A DNA stretch of 62,052 bases, taken from positions 1 through 62,052 of the forward strand of contig CDMY01000198.1 of the NCBI GenBank assembly GCA_001179505.1. Direction: 5' to 3'. Both the position numbers and the translations under genes were made by a program. The notes under the pieces are model-generated. The model ran no database searches and was not told where the DNA came from. It worked only from the letters and a program-made list of their open reading frames with translations. This DNA comes from Vitrella brassicaformis. Lineage: Eukaryota > Sar > Vitrellaceae. Shown here piece by piece: positions 1 to 18,300 of the stretch (within the stretch, counting starts at the first letter, position 1; every line of letters starts with the position of its first letter).

Positions 1-6511
<6,511 letters not shown>

Positions 6512-7004
6512 GGTCTTCACCGTTGTCAAAGAGGAACCGATGACGAATCGATGGTGCGAGCTTGCGAGCCGAAGGTGTGAGCCCACTTTTCCTGAAAAAT
6601 GAAGGAAAGGAATGGATGCCTTCTCTCATGTAGTACCTCCTGCGTAGCTCAACGACATTCAGCCAGCGAGGACAGCCACACGCTCCGCCTTCAGCCTCTC
6701 GCCGGGTCAGTCAGCTTCAGGTAAGTTCGAAGTGAGCCGATGACCTTCATTCATCCGTTGATAAGCCACTGAATTCTTCATCATGAGGTTTGTGTGTGTG
6801 CAGCGCATCACCGTGCCCATTTCACCCGTTTTCCCTGCATCGCTGCCTCTCGGCTTCCCCGGCAGTGACTGTCTGTCTTGAGGCTTTCTGTTCGTTCTCA
6901 TGGTTATGCCCCTAGATCTTTCAGATTCTGCCATCTCTATCGCCTCTCTTCCTTCATCAATGACCTCCTATCTCTCTTCTCGCTCGATAACCTCATCTTT
7001 GCAA
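6512..7004. other. Intergenic, upstream of dynein gene
   Basis: No convincing coding exon was seen. This stretch should hold the dynein 5' leader and promoter. It is T/C-rich around 6890-6990 and shows no recognisable TATA element. Confidence 0.4.
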
Positions 7005-7347
7005 TGGAGAAGCCGACTGCCGGGCCACAAGCTGACGTAGGAAAGGAGTCCATATCCATGATGCGCAGGTGAGAAGAGGTATAGAGAGCGGGTGAAGGTA
7101 TGGTCAACTGCTCTCCATCTTGCTCTGTCTGTCAGCTGCTGACCGGCTGCATGGCGTCAGCGTCTCGCATAATGCTCTCCGTCAACGCCTGCCTGACCGC
7201 ATCGAGAAGAGTGACGTTTGCGGAAGGTCTTCTTACCACGAGTGCCCTTGCGTTGATTGTGCCGATGTCGACGCATCAAGGAAGATAGACCAGCGGCCAT
7301 CAGCCACTCTGCCAGAAGGCACGGGAAGCGAGGAGAGAAGGGCGTAA
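7005..7347 (+). CDS. Possible small two-exon gene, unknown
   Basis: A start at 7005 (MEKPTAGPQADVGKE) reads to a clean donor, CAG|GTGAGA, at about 7070. Joining to the acceptor GGCGTCAG near 7165 keeps a reading frame to TAA at 7345-7347 and gives roughly 80 residues, including a Cys-containing stretch (YHECPCVDCADVD). No family was recognised. The nearer acceptor at about 7135 would bring in an early stop, so this model depends on the downstream one. It could equally be non-coding. Confidence 0.25.
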
Positions 7348-7914
7348 AAGTGCCAGGCCAGCTAGAGGAGGGCGAGAGGAGTTGGCGGCTCGAGGACGAT
7401 TGAGAAGACACTTGAAGCGATTGCGTATACCTGACAGGTACACACACACACACACACAGAGCCAGACGATAGCTGTCAGTCCGCTGCTTGTAAGTCCTCT
7501 CTCTCCTTTTCTCTCCCTCTCCCTGTCCCTCTCTCTTCTCTGTTCTTTGTTCTTTGTCCTTTTTGTCCTTTCCCATCAGGCGCGCGGACACGCCTCCGCT
7601 TCTGCCGATGGTCCCAGCTCTACAGCATTTGAGAGGCTCAGCTTTCGTCATTTCACCCATCCCGCGCTCCTCCGTTTGCCATTTTATATGATCCAGATGG
7701 CGCTGCAGCCTCCCGCTATCTGCCCTCGTCTCTTGTTCAGCCACCGTCCCCCTCCCCGGCCCTTCTGGCGCCGCCTTCTTTCGCCTCACGCCAGCCATGC
7801 CATCTCCCGGCTGCCTCCCCGGCTGCTTGCCTGCCTGCTGCTCCGGATTGACTCCACGTCTCCAACACTCGCCATCCTCCCGGCCACAATGTCGGCAAGG
7901 ATGTCCGCTCCCTG

Positions 7915-8055
7915 CCGGTGGCTGCAGCTCTTCAGCCTCTCAAGAGACATCAGATTTGTCATCCCTAGTCTCCTCTCTACCGCTCTTCTCTAGTATAATG
8001 CGCCATCGAGTGCGGCTCAGCCTGGGTCGACAGGGCGGCAAAGGGGAGAATCTCT
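7915..8055. repeat. Diverged direct repeat, copy 1
   Basis: This stretch begins CCGGTGGCTGCAGCTCT, continues with GAGACATCAGATTTGT and CCCTAGTC, and ends near AGGGGAGAA. The same succession of blocks recurs at about 8743-8875, some 830 bp away in the same orientation, with scattered substitutions and small indels. Neither copy is in a recognisable gene. Confidence 0.6.
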
Positions 8056-8742
8056 CTCTTTCTTTCTCTACCGAATGCTAGAATTACTACATCGCCTCGA
8101 GTGCCTCTGGGCTGGCTGTGTCGCTTTTAACGGATCGCTGAAGAGAGAGGGAGACGCCGGCGGCCGGCCAGCCAGGCTACAAGAGGGAGAGGTATGTGGA
8201 GACAGAAATGTTGCTGCTGCCTGAGAGCTGTCGGTCCCAGGAAGGCGAGATCCGCTTGAAGAGGCACCCCATTGCGATGATCCCCAGCGAATGCAGCCGA
8301 CCAGGACCTGATGGATGCACACACATCACATGCAAGACCAAACAACAGGTATCATACCACTTTCTTGCCCTTCTTCTGTGTGTCCCTTCCTTCCTGTTCC
8401 CCGCTGCGTGTATTGCCAGCTCGGCCACCTGGACAGTGCCATAAACTTGCCGGTGTCCCTCTTGAGGACAGGGCCACCAGGACATTGTCTGTGCGCCATG
8501 CGCACACACTCACCTGGGTACGCACAGACAGGAAGCAACTCATGTCACATGTACATATGCGCCGAGTGTGTGTGGGTCTCTCTCTCTCTCTCTTTGTGTT
8601 TGTGTGTGTGTGGCTTGAAGGATACGAGCCAGCTGGTCCAGATGGCCGCTTCAGCCTTCAAAGTGGCGAAGGAGGACCGCCCCCGCCCTCGCCCTCGACC
8701 CCCTCTCCTCTATCACCACCCCCATCCTCAGCGTCAGCCTCG

Positions 8743-8875
8743 CCGGTGGCTGCAGCTCTCCACCCTCTCGAGAGACATCAGATTTGTAACCCCTAGTCCC
8801 CTCTACCCCCTTCCCCGTACGTAATCCGTCATCGATTGCGGCTTTCCCTTCCCGCCAGGCGGCCAGAGAGGAGAA
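8743..8875. repeat. Diverged direct repeat, copy 2
   Basis: Second copy of the repeat at 7915-8055. It shares CCGGTGGCTGCAGCTCT, GAGACATCAGATTTGT, CCCTAGTC and a degenerate TCATCGATTGCGGCT block in the same order. Confidence 0.6.
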
Positions 8876-9833
8876 TGGTCGCAATGGCTGCCGATGATTG
8901 GAAGTGCTTGTTTGCCTCAATGAACGTTGGTGCGTGACTCATTGACTCGATATGCCGAGGAGTGCACGTGCCACATCACCATGCTTTCGCACACCACCGC
9001 ACAGAGGGCCCGGCAACCCCATGGGGGCCGGCCTCTGTGTCCCTAGAAGGGATGCATTTCTGCTCATGCATTTGGTCGGGGCCCTTTGCAAATGCCATCG
9101 TGTTGACATGAATGATGCTGTAGGGACCTCAAAGTGGAGCCCCGAGATGCCAAAACGTCGCAGGACCACGCCCAAATCGGGGCCCGCTCAATTTTGGGCC
9201 CGCTCAAATCCGGGACGTGCTGTTCCTGTAGATCTTTGCCGAGATCTCCAGCCTATGGCAGGCTCCTGATGCCCTCTATCGAATCCACTCGCATGCATTG
9301 CGTGGGGAAAACTTTTCTGCTAGCTTAGCTTCTAGATCTGCACCTGCATTCATTTACCCAAGGTGTTGCATCTGCAGGGTTTGTTTTATGGCCCGTGTTC
9401 ATCTGCGGTGTGGGGCAGGAGTCCGCAGTTCGATTTCCGTGCGTTGAATGTTTGCACCGTGGCCGACCCGATGAAAGATCTGAACGGAATGGCCTGCAGA
9501 CGGACTGCCGGCAGGCGTCGCACAAAGGCGGAGGAGGCGCTGGGCGGTTCTGTTCATTTCTGCGCCACGGCTCAGCCTGGCCGCCTGGGAACGTCTGAAC
9601 GGCTTGGGGTTACGATGAAGCCAGCTCATGTAATGGTCAGCTCATAGGACTCACAGAGTACATGCGCACATCAAAAATATCCGTAAGCAACAAGGAGCGC
9701 TTCGCCCCACTGGGCTCCCATCTCTCGGTCACTCGGCAGAGTCCCTCAGGTACTCGGGCTGCACCCATCCATCCATCGACAGCCAACACACGTCCACACC
9801 AATCAATGCACGTGACAAGGCAGGCAGAGCCAC

Positions 9834-11978
9834 TCATACCTTGATGATGAGGTATTTGAGTCCGTCCTTCTGCGGCGCCGAGAGGGTGGCCACCTCCTTG
9901 AGAATGTCCCCTACTAGCTTGGTCTTGGCGTCACCCTTCTTGAGCTTCAGACGAGATATCACAACCTGATTCACGATACACACAAACAAAAGCCGTGTGG
10001 GTCCCGTGTGTCTTCACTGGTCGGCTTGGTCACCTTGGTGAGGCATCTCCCTCCGTCTCTCCTCAGCTCCCGGATGATGCGGTCCTTGAGCTGCTTGTAC
10101 TCGCTCGGAGGACCCCTGCATCCACACAAACACACGTACGTCAAGGATGTGTGATTTTCGTTCTCTCCCCGTCCCCCCGTACTTGGTCGGCTGCATGAGC
10201 CCTGGCGGCGCCCCAGGTGCCCTCTCTGGCGGCCCGGCCTCGGCAGATGGGGCAGGGGGGCCGTCTCGTGATGGCGGCCCCTCCGCCTCATTCTCCTCCT
10301 CGCCCTCGTACGCCGCCAGCTCGTCATCGGCAGCGACCTCCTCAACATCCTTCAACAGGTGCTTGACGTCCTGGACGACACACACATGGCACGATGATGT
10401 GGGTGGGTGAGTGGTCGCGTGGCGCATAAGACTGACCTTGCCGAAGTTGGTGAGGGGCTCGTCTCTGTCATCCTCGTCGTCATCGTCTGACGGCTCCTGA
10501 CACACACAGCCAACACACAGGCACGTCAGTCCCTCCCTCCCTCCCTCCCTGGCCGCACCTGCTGCGCCTTGGCATTCGCCTCGGCCTGAGAGTCTTTGTC
10601 CTCCTCGTCGTCACTGGCCCGGCCATCGTCGTCCCAGTCCCACTGCACGGCGTCCTTCTCGAGATTCAGCATGGCCAGCGACCTGACACGACGCGGCAAT
10701 GGATAGTCCAACACACGTGACGTTATGGACTGCGTATGTGTTGTGTGCTAGGTACGTACGAGTCAGGTATGTCGGCCTCCTTCCTCCCCTCGCCGCGCTT
10801 GAGCTTCTTCATGCGCGCCAGCTTGTGGCGCTCAGTGCTGCATGGACCACATCACACCGACCGGCATAGAGGAAAGGTGAGGTAGATGGACGGAATTAAC
10901 GTTGCTTCTGTGTATGTGTGTGTGGGCATCTGGGCAGCGTACTTACGTTTTCCTAACGTCTTCTTCTTCGAAGACGTCATAGTCGTCCTCATCCTCATCG
11001 GCATCCACATCGTCCTCCGGCAACCGACGCTTCACTGAACACACACACCGCACAAGTGGATCCGTAGACAGGCAGAGCAGCCATTCATCGGATGTCACTG
11101 ACCTCTCTTTGCTGCGGCGGCATCCTCTTGCTCGCCCTCCTCCTCGTCGCCCTCCTGACCATGGTGGAGGACCTTGCCTGCACCCACACCAACCCACAGA
11201 CACACCCATGACTTAGGCACCATGTGGGCGCGGCGCTTCGGATGCACTCACGATCGCGGGCTCTTTCGGCAGCCGCCAACGCAGTCTTCCTCTGATGGCA
11301 AACCAAACGAAACGCAGCCAAACGCAACAACAATCAGATCAGAGATGAGCATCCTCGCCATTCTCTGAGCGCTATTTGCCCACCGTTCGTTCCACTTCCT
11401 CCACTGAGAGCTTCGTCTTGCGCATCTTGGGCTGGAAGTCGTACCATGCCGACAGAGGGATGGCCTCAGCACGATTGCCCTGCACACAAACACACAACAG
11501 CCAACACATGTGAAAGGATGCACACGCACATCCATGTCAGCTGTTCGTTCCTTCCTTTGGCTGTTGACCTGTTCGACAACGACGAAGTAGGTTGATGTGT
11601 CGAGGGCACTCTTGGAGCCGCTGAACTCCTTGTGGCGTGGATCACCGCTGTCCCGCAGCAGCCAGGGCAGCTTCTGGATGTCATCCTGAGTCAAGGGCTT
11701 CGGCGGCTGGCTCTCCTCGCCCTCCTTCGCCTCTGGCTGAACACACCACAGCACCACAGGCACAGAAAGAAAAGCACACAGATCATCCATCCATCCATCG
11801 ACAGCAAGATCTATGGCTGTGTGTGTGTGTCTGAGCTTACGACGTCTTTCATCATGATGAGCGGCTCCGTCAGCTTCCGCAGGTTGACATCTGGAGGGTA
11901 CTTGGCGGCGAAGAAGCTCTTGAGGTTCGCCTTCTTTGACAGACGAAGCTCCACGGTGCCGCGACGACCGTCTGACAT
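9834..11978 (-). CDS. GTF2F1: Transcription initiation factor IIF, alpha subunit (RAP74)
   Basis: Large subunit of TFIIF, the RNA polymerase II factor needed for pre-initiation complex assembly and early elongation; nuclear. The start at 11978 (MSDGRRGTVELRL) opens the N-terminal triple-barrel dimerisation domain: LPWLLRDSG matches the family's PWLLR motif, followed by TSTYFVVVEQ and AIPLSAWYDFQPKM (family WYxFxP). A long acidic/basic central region follows (DVDADEDEDDYDVFEEED, QWDWDDDGRASDDEED). The C-terminal exons form a winged-helix-like end (YKQLKDRIIRELRRDGG, VVISRLKLKKGDAKTK, LKYLIIKV, stop 9834-9836), the part that binds the CTD phosphatase in known homologues. There are about 12 exons joined by TG-rich introns. 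The gene is divergent from the bS6-like gene, with 167 bp between the start codons. Confidence 0.85.
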
Positions 11979-12145
11979 TCTTGGTCACAGGAACACGCAG
12001 CGTAAGGTCGGGATCACTTGCGGCAGCCCATGGCTGTCCTCAAAAGCCATACGTGTTCACCAATCTACTCCAAGCTCGCATTTTGGCGCCTAGGGTGCTC
12101 CCTGAACCGCTGCCACTCAGCGGAGAAGCCAAGCTGGAAAGGGGC
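11979..12145. promoter_or_regulatory. Shared 167-bp divergent promoter region
   Basis: The start codons of TFIIF alpha (-) and the bS6-like gene (+) lie 167 bp apart, so both promoters and both 5' leaders must fit here. No TATA box is evident. Inference from spacing only. Confidence 0.45.
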
Positions 12146-13079
12146 ATGATGACGGCATCGGCACTGTGGTGCATCTTTCCCATCTTTGCCCTCCCCATCT
12201 CGCATGCCTTCCGACCCCTCCCCGCACCCGTCCCCCTTTCCCGCCCTCCACCCACACCTTTCCACGCAGAGGCGCCTCATCGGTCGCTGAGGCGGCACGC
12301 CACTGCTATGTCTGCGCGTAAGAAGAGTCGGATCTTTGAGCAGATCGTGGCTGCCGAGGAGGAGGCTGAGCCGGAGCCTGTGGACGACGTGCGGCTTGAT
12401 TGGGAGGAGGCCGCCTTGCCGTCGCCGACGAGGGATTACAAGATCTACATGCAGTTCAACCCAGAACGATCTGACCTCGAGCTTAAAAAGGTCGGGCAGT
12501 GTGTCCATGATGCAGAGGACAGTCTGCATGGCTTTCCATGTGTGTGTGTGTTGTGCAGGTGGTGTATGGCTACGTGCAGCAGCTGCAGCGGCTAGGGTGC
12601 GGCGACAACATCAAGGTGTTTTACCGGGGAAGGAAGCCGATCAACCCGCCGTTCATCCAGGGCTACGACTCGTTCCACTTTGTGGAGATTTGGGTGGGCC
12701 TCTTCCCAAGCGCCGTGCAGGTCCTCAAACTCACATTCGACGCAGACAAGGACCTGCTCAGGTGAGGGAGGAGCGGCAGGCATGGCAAGGCTCGGTGTGT
12801 GCCGTCATGACCACTCCTGTGTCTGTGTCTGTGTCTGTGTGTCTGTGTTAGGTATATGATCATGAAGCGCCTCAAGATGAAGAAGAAGGAGCAGGAGAAA
12901 TACATCGAAGAGACCGCTGGTGAGAGAGACATTCTGCCACCTCGTGGATGGCTCCATCCACCTGTGAGTGTGTGTGTGTGTGTGCGTCTGCAGCTCAAGA
13001 GGCGAGTCGGTTCGGCGGCCCTCGTGACGACTACAGCTATGTGGAGGGCGTGTCTTTCGACCCTGCCATGAACAGATGA
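12146..13079 (+). CDS. Organellar (probably plastid) ribosomal protein bS6-like
   Basis: Small-subunit ribosomal protein of an organelle. Four exons: 12146-12490, 12559-12761, 12852-12919, 12994-13079. The mature part shows the bS6 layout: YKIYMQFNPERSD (first strand), a helix (YVQQLQRLG), a central strand segment, then VEIWVGLFPSAVQVLKLTF and DLLRYMIMKRLKMKKK, as in the conserved C-terminal strand and helix. I start at 12146 (MMTASALWCIF) because this adds a hydrophobic signal-like stretch, then a Pro/Ser/Arg-rich stretch after SHAF, the bipartite leader expected for a complex plastid. An internal Met at 12310 (MSARKKSR) would give a leaderless form. A mitochondrial location is the alternative. 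Family assignment is by pattern only. Confidence 0.65.
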
Positions 13080-13682
13080 CGCACGTACCTACATGAATGG
13101 GATGCATGGTGGATGGCTACTCGGCTCTACTGGCCCCCTCCCCTGCTGCTGCCGACGTGCCTTTTTCGGTGTGCCTTGTGGTCTACCCAATGAAGGAAGC
13201 CATACACATGACATGACGCTCTGCCGATGACTGACGTGCTGCCGTGTCTGTCCGTCTTGCCCATCTGTCTCTCCCATTCTCTCTGCACCGCTTTCCTTCC
13301 CCTCGGTCCGTTGTCATGCTGGTTGGGTGGCCATGCGCACGTACATAACATACGTGTGGACGAGCCTGTCACCGGAGTGATGACGGACAGGGGGCAGGCA
13401 GGCCGTCTGGTGTGATGTGGGTTGGTGTGCGTATGCGTTGACAAAGTCGTGAGCTCGCTCGCTGCACACACGGATGGGATAGATGAGGTGATGAGTGACA
13501 CTATCTTACCTGCTCGTCTCCCTCGCGCCTTGCTGGGTGTGCGTGTCTGTGCGTGGAGGCGCATGTCGGTGTTTGTAGACTGGCCTCAATCTCCCGGCCA
13601 CACACACATGTGCAGACAGACAGACTGATCGGTCGCTTTCAAGGCTGTCTGTCATGAGAACCATGAATATGCAGTACTCACC
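13080..13682. other. Convergent intergenic region
   Basis: This lies between the 3' ends of the bS6-like gene and the carboxypeptidase gene. It contains TG-rich and CTGT-rich simple sequence but no supportable gene. Confidence 0.5.
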
Positions 13683-14905
13683 TCAGCTCACACACCCCAA
13701 GCCCCCACGGCATCCATCTCTGCCCACCAGATCAGTCAGCCTGAACAAGACATCCGTCCACTGAGTCAGCACAGACCAGTAGGTGCCCTCATCCGTTGGA
13801 TTGAAGAAAGCCAGACACTCCGCTGCGGTCATTTCCCCCTCGGATGAGGCAGCACTGACCACCTCACCTTGACCCAGCTGCAGCCACGAGCTCGCCACCA
13901 GAGCCTCACCGTGTCTCTCCCTCTCTAGCAGCTCATCGAGCGTCATGTTCATCAGCCGCTCATACCTTGAACGCAGTGGGGGCCTCTCGCTCTCGGGCAA
14001 GAAAATCTCCAGGGCAAAGGAGTAGCTCTTGAGCGTGTCATAGGCGAAATCAAGGCCGCTCCCCGGGCAGTCGCCCCCATTGAGAATGGCGGCTGGTCCG
14101 AAGGGCACCTTGACGGTGGCCGATGAGAGCTGCCTGAGCCAGGTGTGCATCTTCTGCGCGCCCCAGGAGAGGGCGGCGCTGCGCGAGAAGGCATACGGAT
14201 GATAAAGTCCCATATTGCCGCTGCCAACACGCAGAGAGGGAGAGAGACACATGTAATGAAGCTCCCGCCTCCTCTCTCAGCCTCCCAACCTGTGAATGGT
14301 CGCCATTACTCTCGGCCTGAAGGTCGTCAGCACATCCCGAAACAGCCGCGTCTCAGCCTCGCTGAACGCGTTGGGGCCTCCCCATTCCACATCATTGCAA
14401 CTGCCGTGTTCCCTCCAGTGGCTGTCCCAGTTGCGGTTCAAGTCCACCCGATTTGGGTTCGCCCGGATGCAGTAATCGCCTGTCTCCACTTTCTCCCGTG
14501 ACCGTGGGTTAGAGTTGACCAAGATGCGGAAAGAGGTGGTCCGCAGTGCATCAGCCGCTTGTTGCAAAAGGGCCTGGGGCAGTGAGGCCGACGTGTCGTT
14601 GCAGAGGAGTCTCACGACAAAGAGGCCTGCACATCACATCACAGGCACCACCAGAGACAGTGAGGATGCCGCGGCATTGCCGCCAAGCACCGACACTTAC
14701 ATACCCATCTCGGACGATATCAGCTCCCTTGCATGTTCGCCGAAGAAGAGGAAAGCGCGATTTGGCGTGTCCTTGGCTGCGCTGATGTCCGCCACATCAA
14801 TGACAAGATGATCATCAGCCCTCTGCTGATGCAGATTGAGATGTGGTCACGAGCCGTTGAGCCGCATGAGCTCTTGATGCAGCTGCGCTGCCGTGTGGTA
14901 GAAGG
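13683..14905 (-). CDS. M14-family zinc carboxypeptidase
   Basis: Metallopeptidase that removes C-terminal residues using one zinc ion. Seen right to left: a YHTAAQLHQELMRL stretch like the start of the M14 catalytic domain, then FLFFGEHARELIS, which carries the zinc motif HxRE (GEHARE, near 14735). Next come VDLNRNWDSHW (family DLNRNW), then MATIH joined across an intron to SGNMGLYHPYAFS, which supplies the third zinc ligand His. SYSFALEIFLPE carries the catalytic Glu near 14008. Stop at 13683-13685. Introns lie at about 14220-14291 and 14630-14705. The 5' end is unresolved: an in-frame TGA at 14847-14849 separates YHTAAQ... from the HxRE exon. Secreted or lysosomal location is usual for the family but no leader could be fixed. 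Confidence 0.8.
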
Positions 14906-15370
14906 GCAGCCTTTGCAGAAGGGCGGCTGATGTCGCTGAGGAGCCATTCGATAAGTCGATGACGTCGGCCCGGGGATGTGCTTATGCAATGGCCTTTGTT
15001 GGGGCTGCAGGCTCGATGGCCATCCATGGGCGGCAAGTGTCCAAAGCAATGGTAAGAAGTGCCAAACGAACATGACAAGGGTTCCAAACCCCAAGGGTTC
15101 AACGGCGAAAAACGTTCGCCTTTCGCGGCGTTTTTCGACGGAAGGAGGGGATCCGAGAGAACCCACCCGATCACCTGTTCTCTGTTGTCTTGAAGTCCGT
15201 GGTTTCCCTCACACCAACGTTCCCGGTCACGCCGTCCACTATTTCCGCTTCACCCTCCAACTGGTTGAGAAGTCCGACGATCAGAGGACTCACCGTCTCG
15301 CATTCCACACCAGGGCACCTGTTTCGCAACGCTCAGCTCTGTTTGTTGGCTCCCCCCCTCCAGCTCAGCA
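14906..15370. other. Divergent upstream region between carboxypeptidase and Gln-rich gene
   Basis: About 460 bp that must contain the start of the (-) carboxypeptidase gene and the promoter of the (+) Gln-rich gene. I could not place the carboxypeptidase start codon. A near-palindromic stretch, CGGCGAAAAACG...CGGCGTTTTTCG, lies at about 15100-15138. Confidence 0.35.
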
Positions 15371-18300
15371 ATGTTCGGCAAGATCAAGCTCCCCAAGGCG
15401 GGCCGCTCGCGCAAGCAGCTGTTCGACGAGGGGGATGGCGACTTGGACTTCAACCCGGCCTCGATGCTCCCACCGGACCCCCCCACCCGCGGCGCGCCGC
15501 GATCCGCCCCTCCACCCTTCCGACAAGACTCCACCCAGAGCGAGCGGGACAGAGGCAGAAGCACGATATCAGGGGGGCCTGGCAGTGGAGGCAAGATTGA
15601 CACCGCTGGGCTGGCAGCGAGGCTGGGACGCACGCCGTCGTCATCTGGTCGAGCGTCGTCGGCTGGCCCGCCTGCTGCTGCTGCTGCTGCTGAGGGCCGC
15701 ACCCCGAGCAGACGTAAGCTGAAGAACGACAAGGGAGACGGGGGCGGCGAGGGGAGGGCCCGCAGCGAGGTGCGGCAGGAGGGCATGGACATGGCGATTG
15801 GAAAGGGCGGGGGCTTCGCGTCGACTCCCCCGCCACCCCGCTCGCCGCGGATGATGCAGGGGATGCAGACGAACAACTCGATGACGGCGCCGAGGCCACC
15901 GGTGCCCTTCAAACAGTCGGCACAGTCGCCTCCCATGCGGCCACAGCAGCAAGGGGCACAGGGCGGGCATGGGGGGGCTGCAGGTGGGTCGTTCTGGAGT
16001 ACGATGGCTGCTGGTCCTGATGACGGACAACAAATTGTCGTCTCCCCCGTCGCTCAGCCACAGCAGCAGCCACCGCAGCAGCCACAACAGCAGCCACCGG
16101 CACAGCAGCAGTGGCGCCCTGACAGCAAGGGGCAGCAGCAAGTCACGATGCAGCCCCAGCAGCAGCAACAGCAGCAGGTGCACCCAATGTACGCCACGAC
16201 TCAGCCCAGCGCAAGACAGCAGCAGCAGCAGCAATATCACCCACAGAAGGCGCTGGAGCCCTTCACCTCGTCAGTCAACAAAATGGCTACGGCCGACATG
16301 GTACAGTGGGAGCAGTTGGCACCCCAGCGGCCGGTGCAGCAGCAACAGCAGCAGAGACCACCACATCACACCCAACCACAGCAGACGGCGTATGGTGGCC
16401 AGTGGCAGCAACCAGGAGTCCAAGGACAGCCGCAACCGCCCTCCCAGCACCAGATGATGCCGCAGCAACCTCAGCAGACAGGTAGCGGGACAAGGAAATG
16501 TCAGCGTGCATCCCATGTCCTCTCTCCATTTGTGTGTGTGTGTGTCGTGTTCTTAGGCGCTGGTCGTTACGCGGCCCAGTACCACACGACACAGGCGATG
16601 CCGTCACACCTGCAGCAACCACAGCAACAGCCGCCATTCTATGCCCACCAACAGCAGCAGCAACAGCAGCCCCCAAACCGTCCTCCTCAGCCAATGCCCT
16701 CACCCCATCAGCAGCATCAACAGCAGCAGCAGCAGCAGCAACCGGCACCAACGCGTTCCTACGGTCAGGCGAGTCTCGACGACGTGCTGTACGGCGGGCA
16801 GGCCCCCCCGCAGCAGCCCACATACGCACCACAGATGCAGGTGACCCCCCCTCAGCGGCGCCCCCCCTCGCCGCAGAGCAAGCAGCTGGAGGATCTACTC
16901 GACCTGGGGGACGAGCTAGCTAGCGGCCCAGCCCCTCCGCCTCTTCCCGCGTCTGCCCCGGCATCTGCACCGGCCGTGTCGTCATATCCTTCAAAGTCGC
17001 CGCCGCTCTCTCCGGTGCTCATGCCTCAGCCGACGGCGACGCCACCGCCCTCGCAGCGAGACACGTCACCGTGGTCGGCACTCAGCCAGTACCCGGCCAC
17101 ACCACCGGTGTCTTTGGCGAACACGCCGCAGACACACACGCCTTCCAGCACACCGGGGCTGCCGGTCAACCAGTGGGGCCAGCATGGATCGTTTCAACAA
17201 CAGCAGCAGCGACAGCAGCAGCAGCTCCAGTGGTCAGGTGTGACTCATGGGGGCGTGCAGGACAAGGTTCAGGGAGGGCTATGGAGCACTCAGATGCCGC
17301 AGCAGCTTCAGCAAGGTGGGTCTCTTGATGATTTTCTGTGTGTGTGACGACCACTCCCCAACCGCAATACGCATGTGTCTGTCGTGGTTTTGTCTGTTGA
17401 TCTCAGGTGCGTTTGGTCAGGCCGTCACCCCGACGCACGGCCAGCAGAGTCAGTTCAGCCCACCCCAGCAGCCCAGCGAGCCATCTGAACACCAGCAACG
17501 TTCCAAGAGTGTTTTCCATCAGATCTACCATACGCAGCCGGGGCCCAGTCAGCAGCAGCAGCAGCAGCAGGCCCCTGCCCCCTCTCCCCCCCAGCAGCAG
17601 CAGCAGCAGGCGCCCACTCCACCCTACACGCCATCTCCTGCCGCACAGGAGCAGCACCCGCAACTCGGCGGCTTTGTGCAGCCACAACAACAGCAGCACC
17701 AGCACCAGCAGCAGCACCAGCATCCCGCGATATCCCCTCGCGGCACATATGGGCAACCAGGGCCGCCCCCTGCATTCACCGTGACACCTCCCGCAACCGA
17801 ACAACAACGCCCCTCGTCAGGTGGCGGTGTGGGCGAGTGGGAGGGCATGCCACTGGGCGACTTCGACATGCCCCCCTCCATGACGGTCAGCATCGACATA
17901 TCACCGGCAGACACCTACACCATGGCCACCTCCTCCACATCCCCCCACGGCACCATGGCGTCGTCGAGCGGCGGTGGAGGGCAGATGACGCGCGACACCT
18001 TGTGGTCCACCACCAGCGGCCTCAGTGGGGGGCAGACCAGCACCAGCCAAATGGGCAGTCAGGAGACCGCTCTCTCGGCCTTCGGCCACTATCCCCAACA
18101 CCAGCAGCACCAGCAGCACCAGCAGCAGCCGTCGTCGGGCGTGCTGCCGCCCTTCCATTCGCAGCCACCGTCGCGTGGGCACCTCACACCGTCAAGCGCA
18201 TCGTCACAGATGGGCAGCATGCCCCCGTCTCCCGTGCCGCAGGAGGCAGCCGCGATGGGCAACATTCCAGCACCGGCACCAGCACCAGCACCTGTTCCGC

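Larger units (their letters stand above)
7348..9660. other. Long non-coding or unrecognised stretch
   Basis: About 2.3 kb without a supportable gene. The open frames here are composed of simple-sequence DNA (TC- and TG-rich runs) and do not resemble proteins. It contains the diverged direct repeat listed separately. At 9160-9220 there is a short internal duplication of a GGGCCCGCTCAA-type motif. No tRNA or rRNA signature was seen. Confidence 0.4.

Noticed and set aside
7382-8824. Several open frames of 160-210 residues
   Set aside because: They are dominated by TC- and TG-rich simple sequence, overlap in several frames and contain the direct repeat in non-matching frames.
9360-9480. Possible tRNA (GTTCGATTTCC-like box)
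   Set aside because: No matching acceptor, D-arm or anticodon stems could be folded around it.
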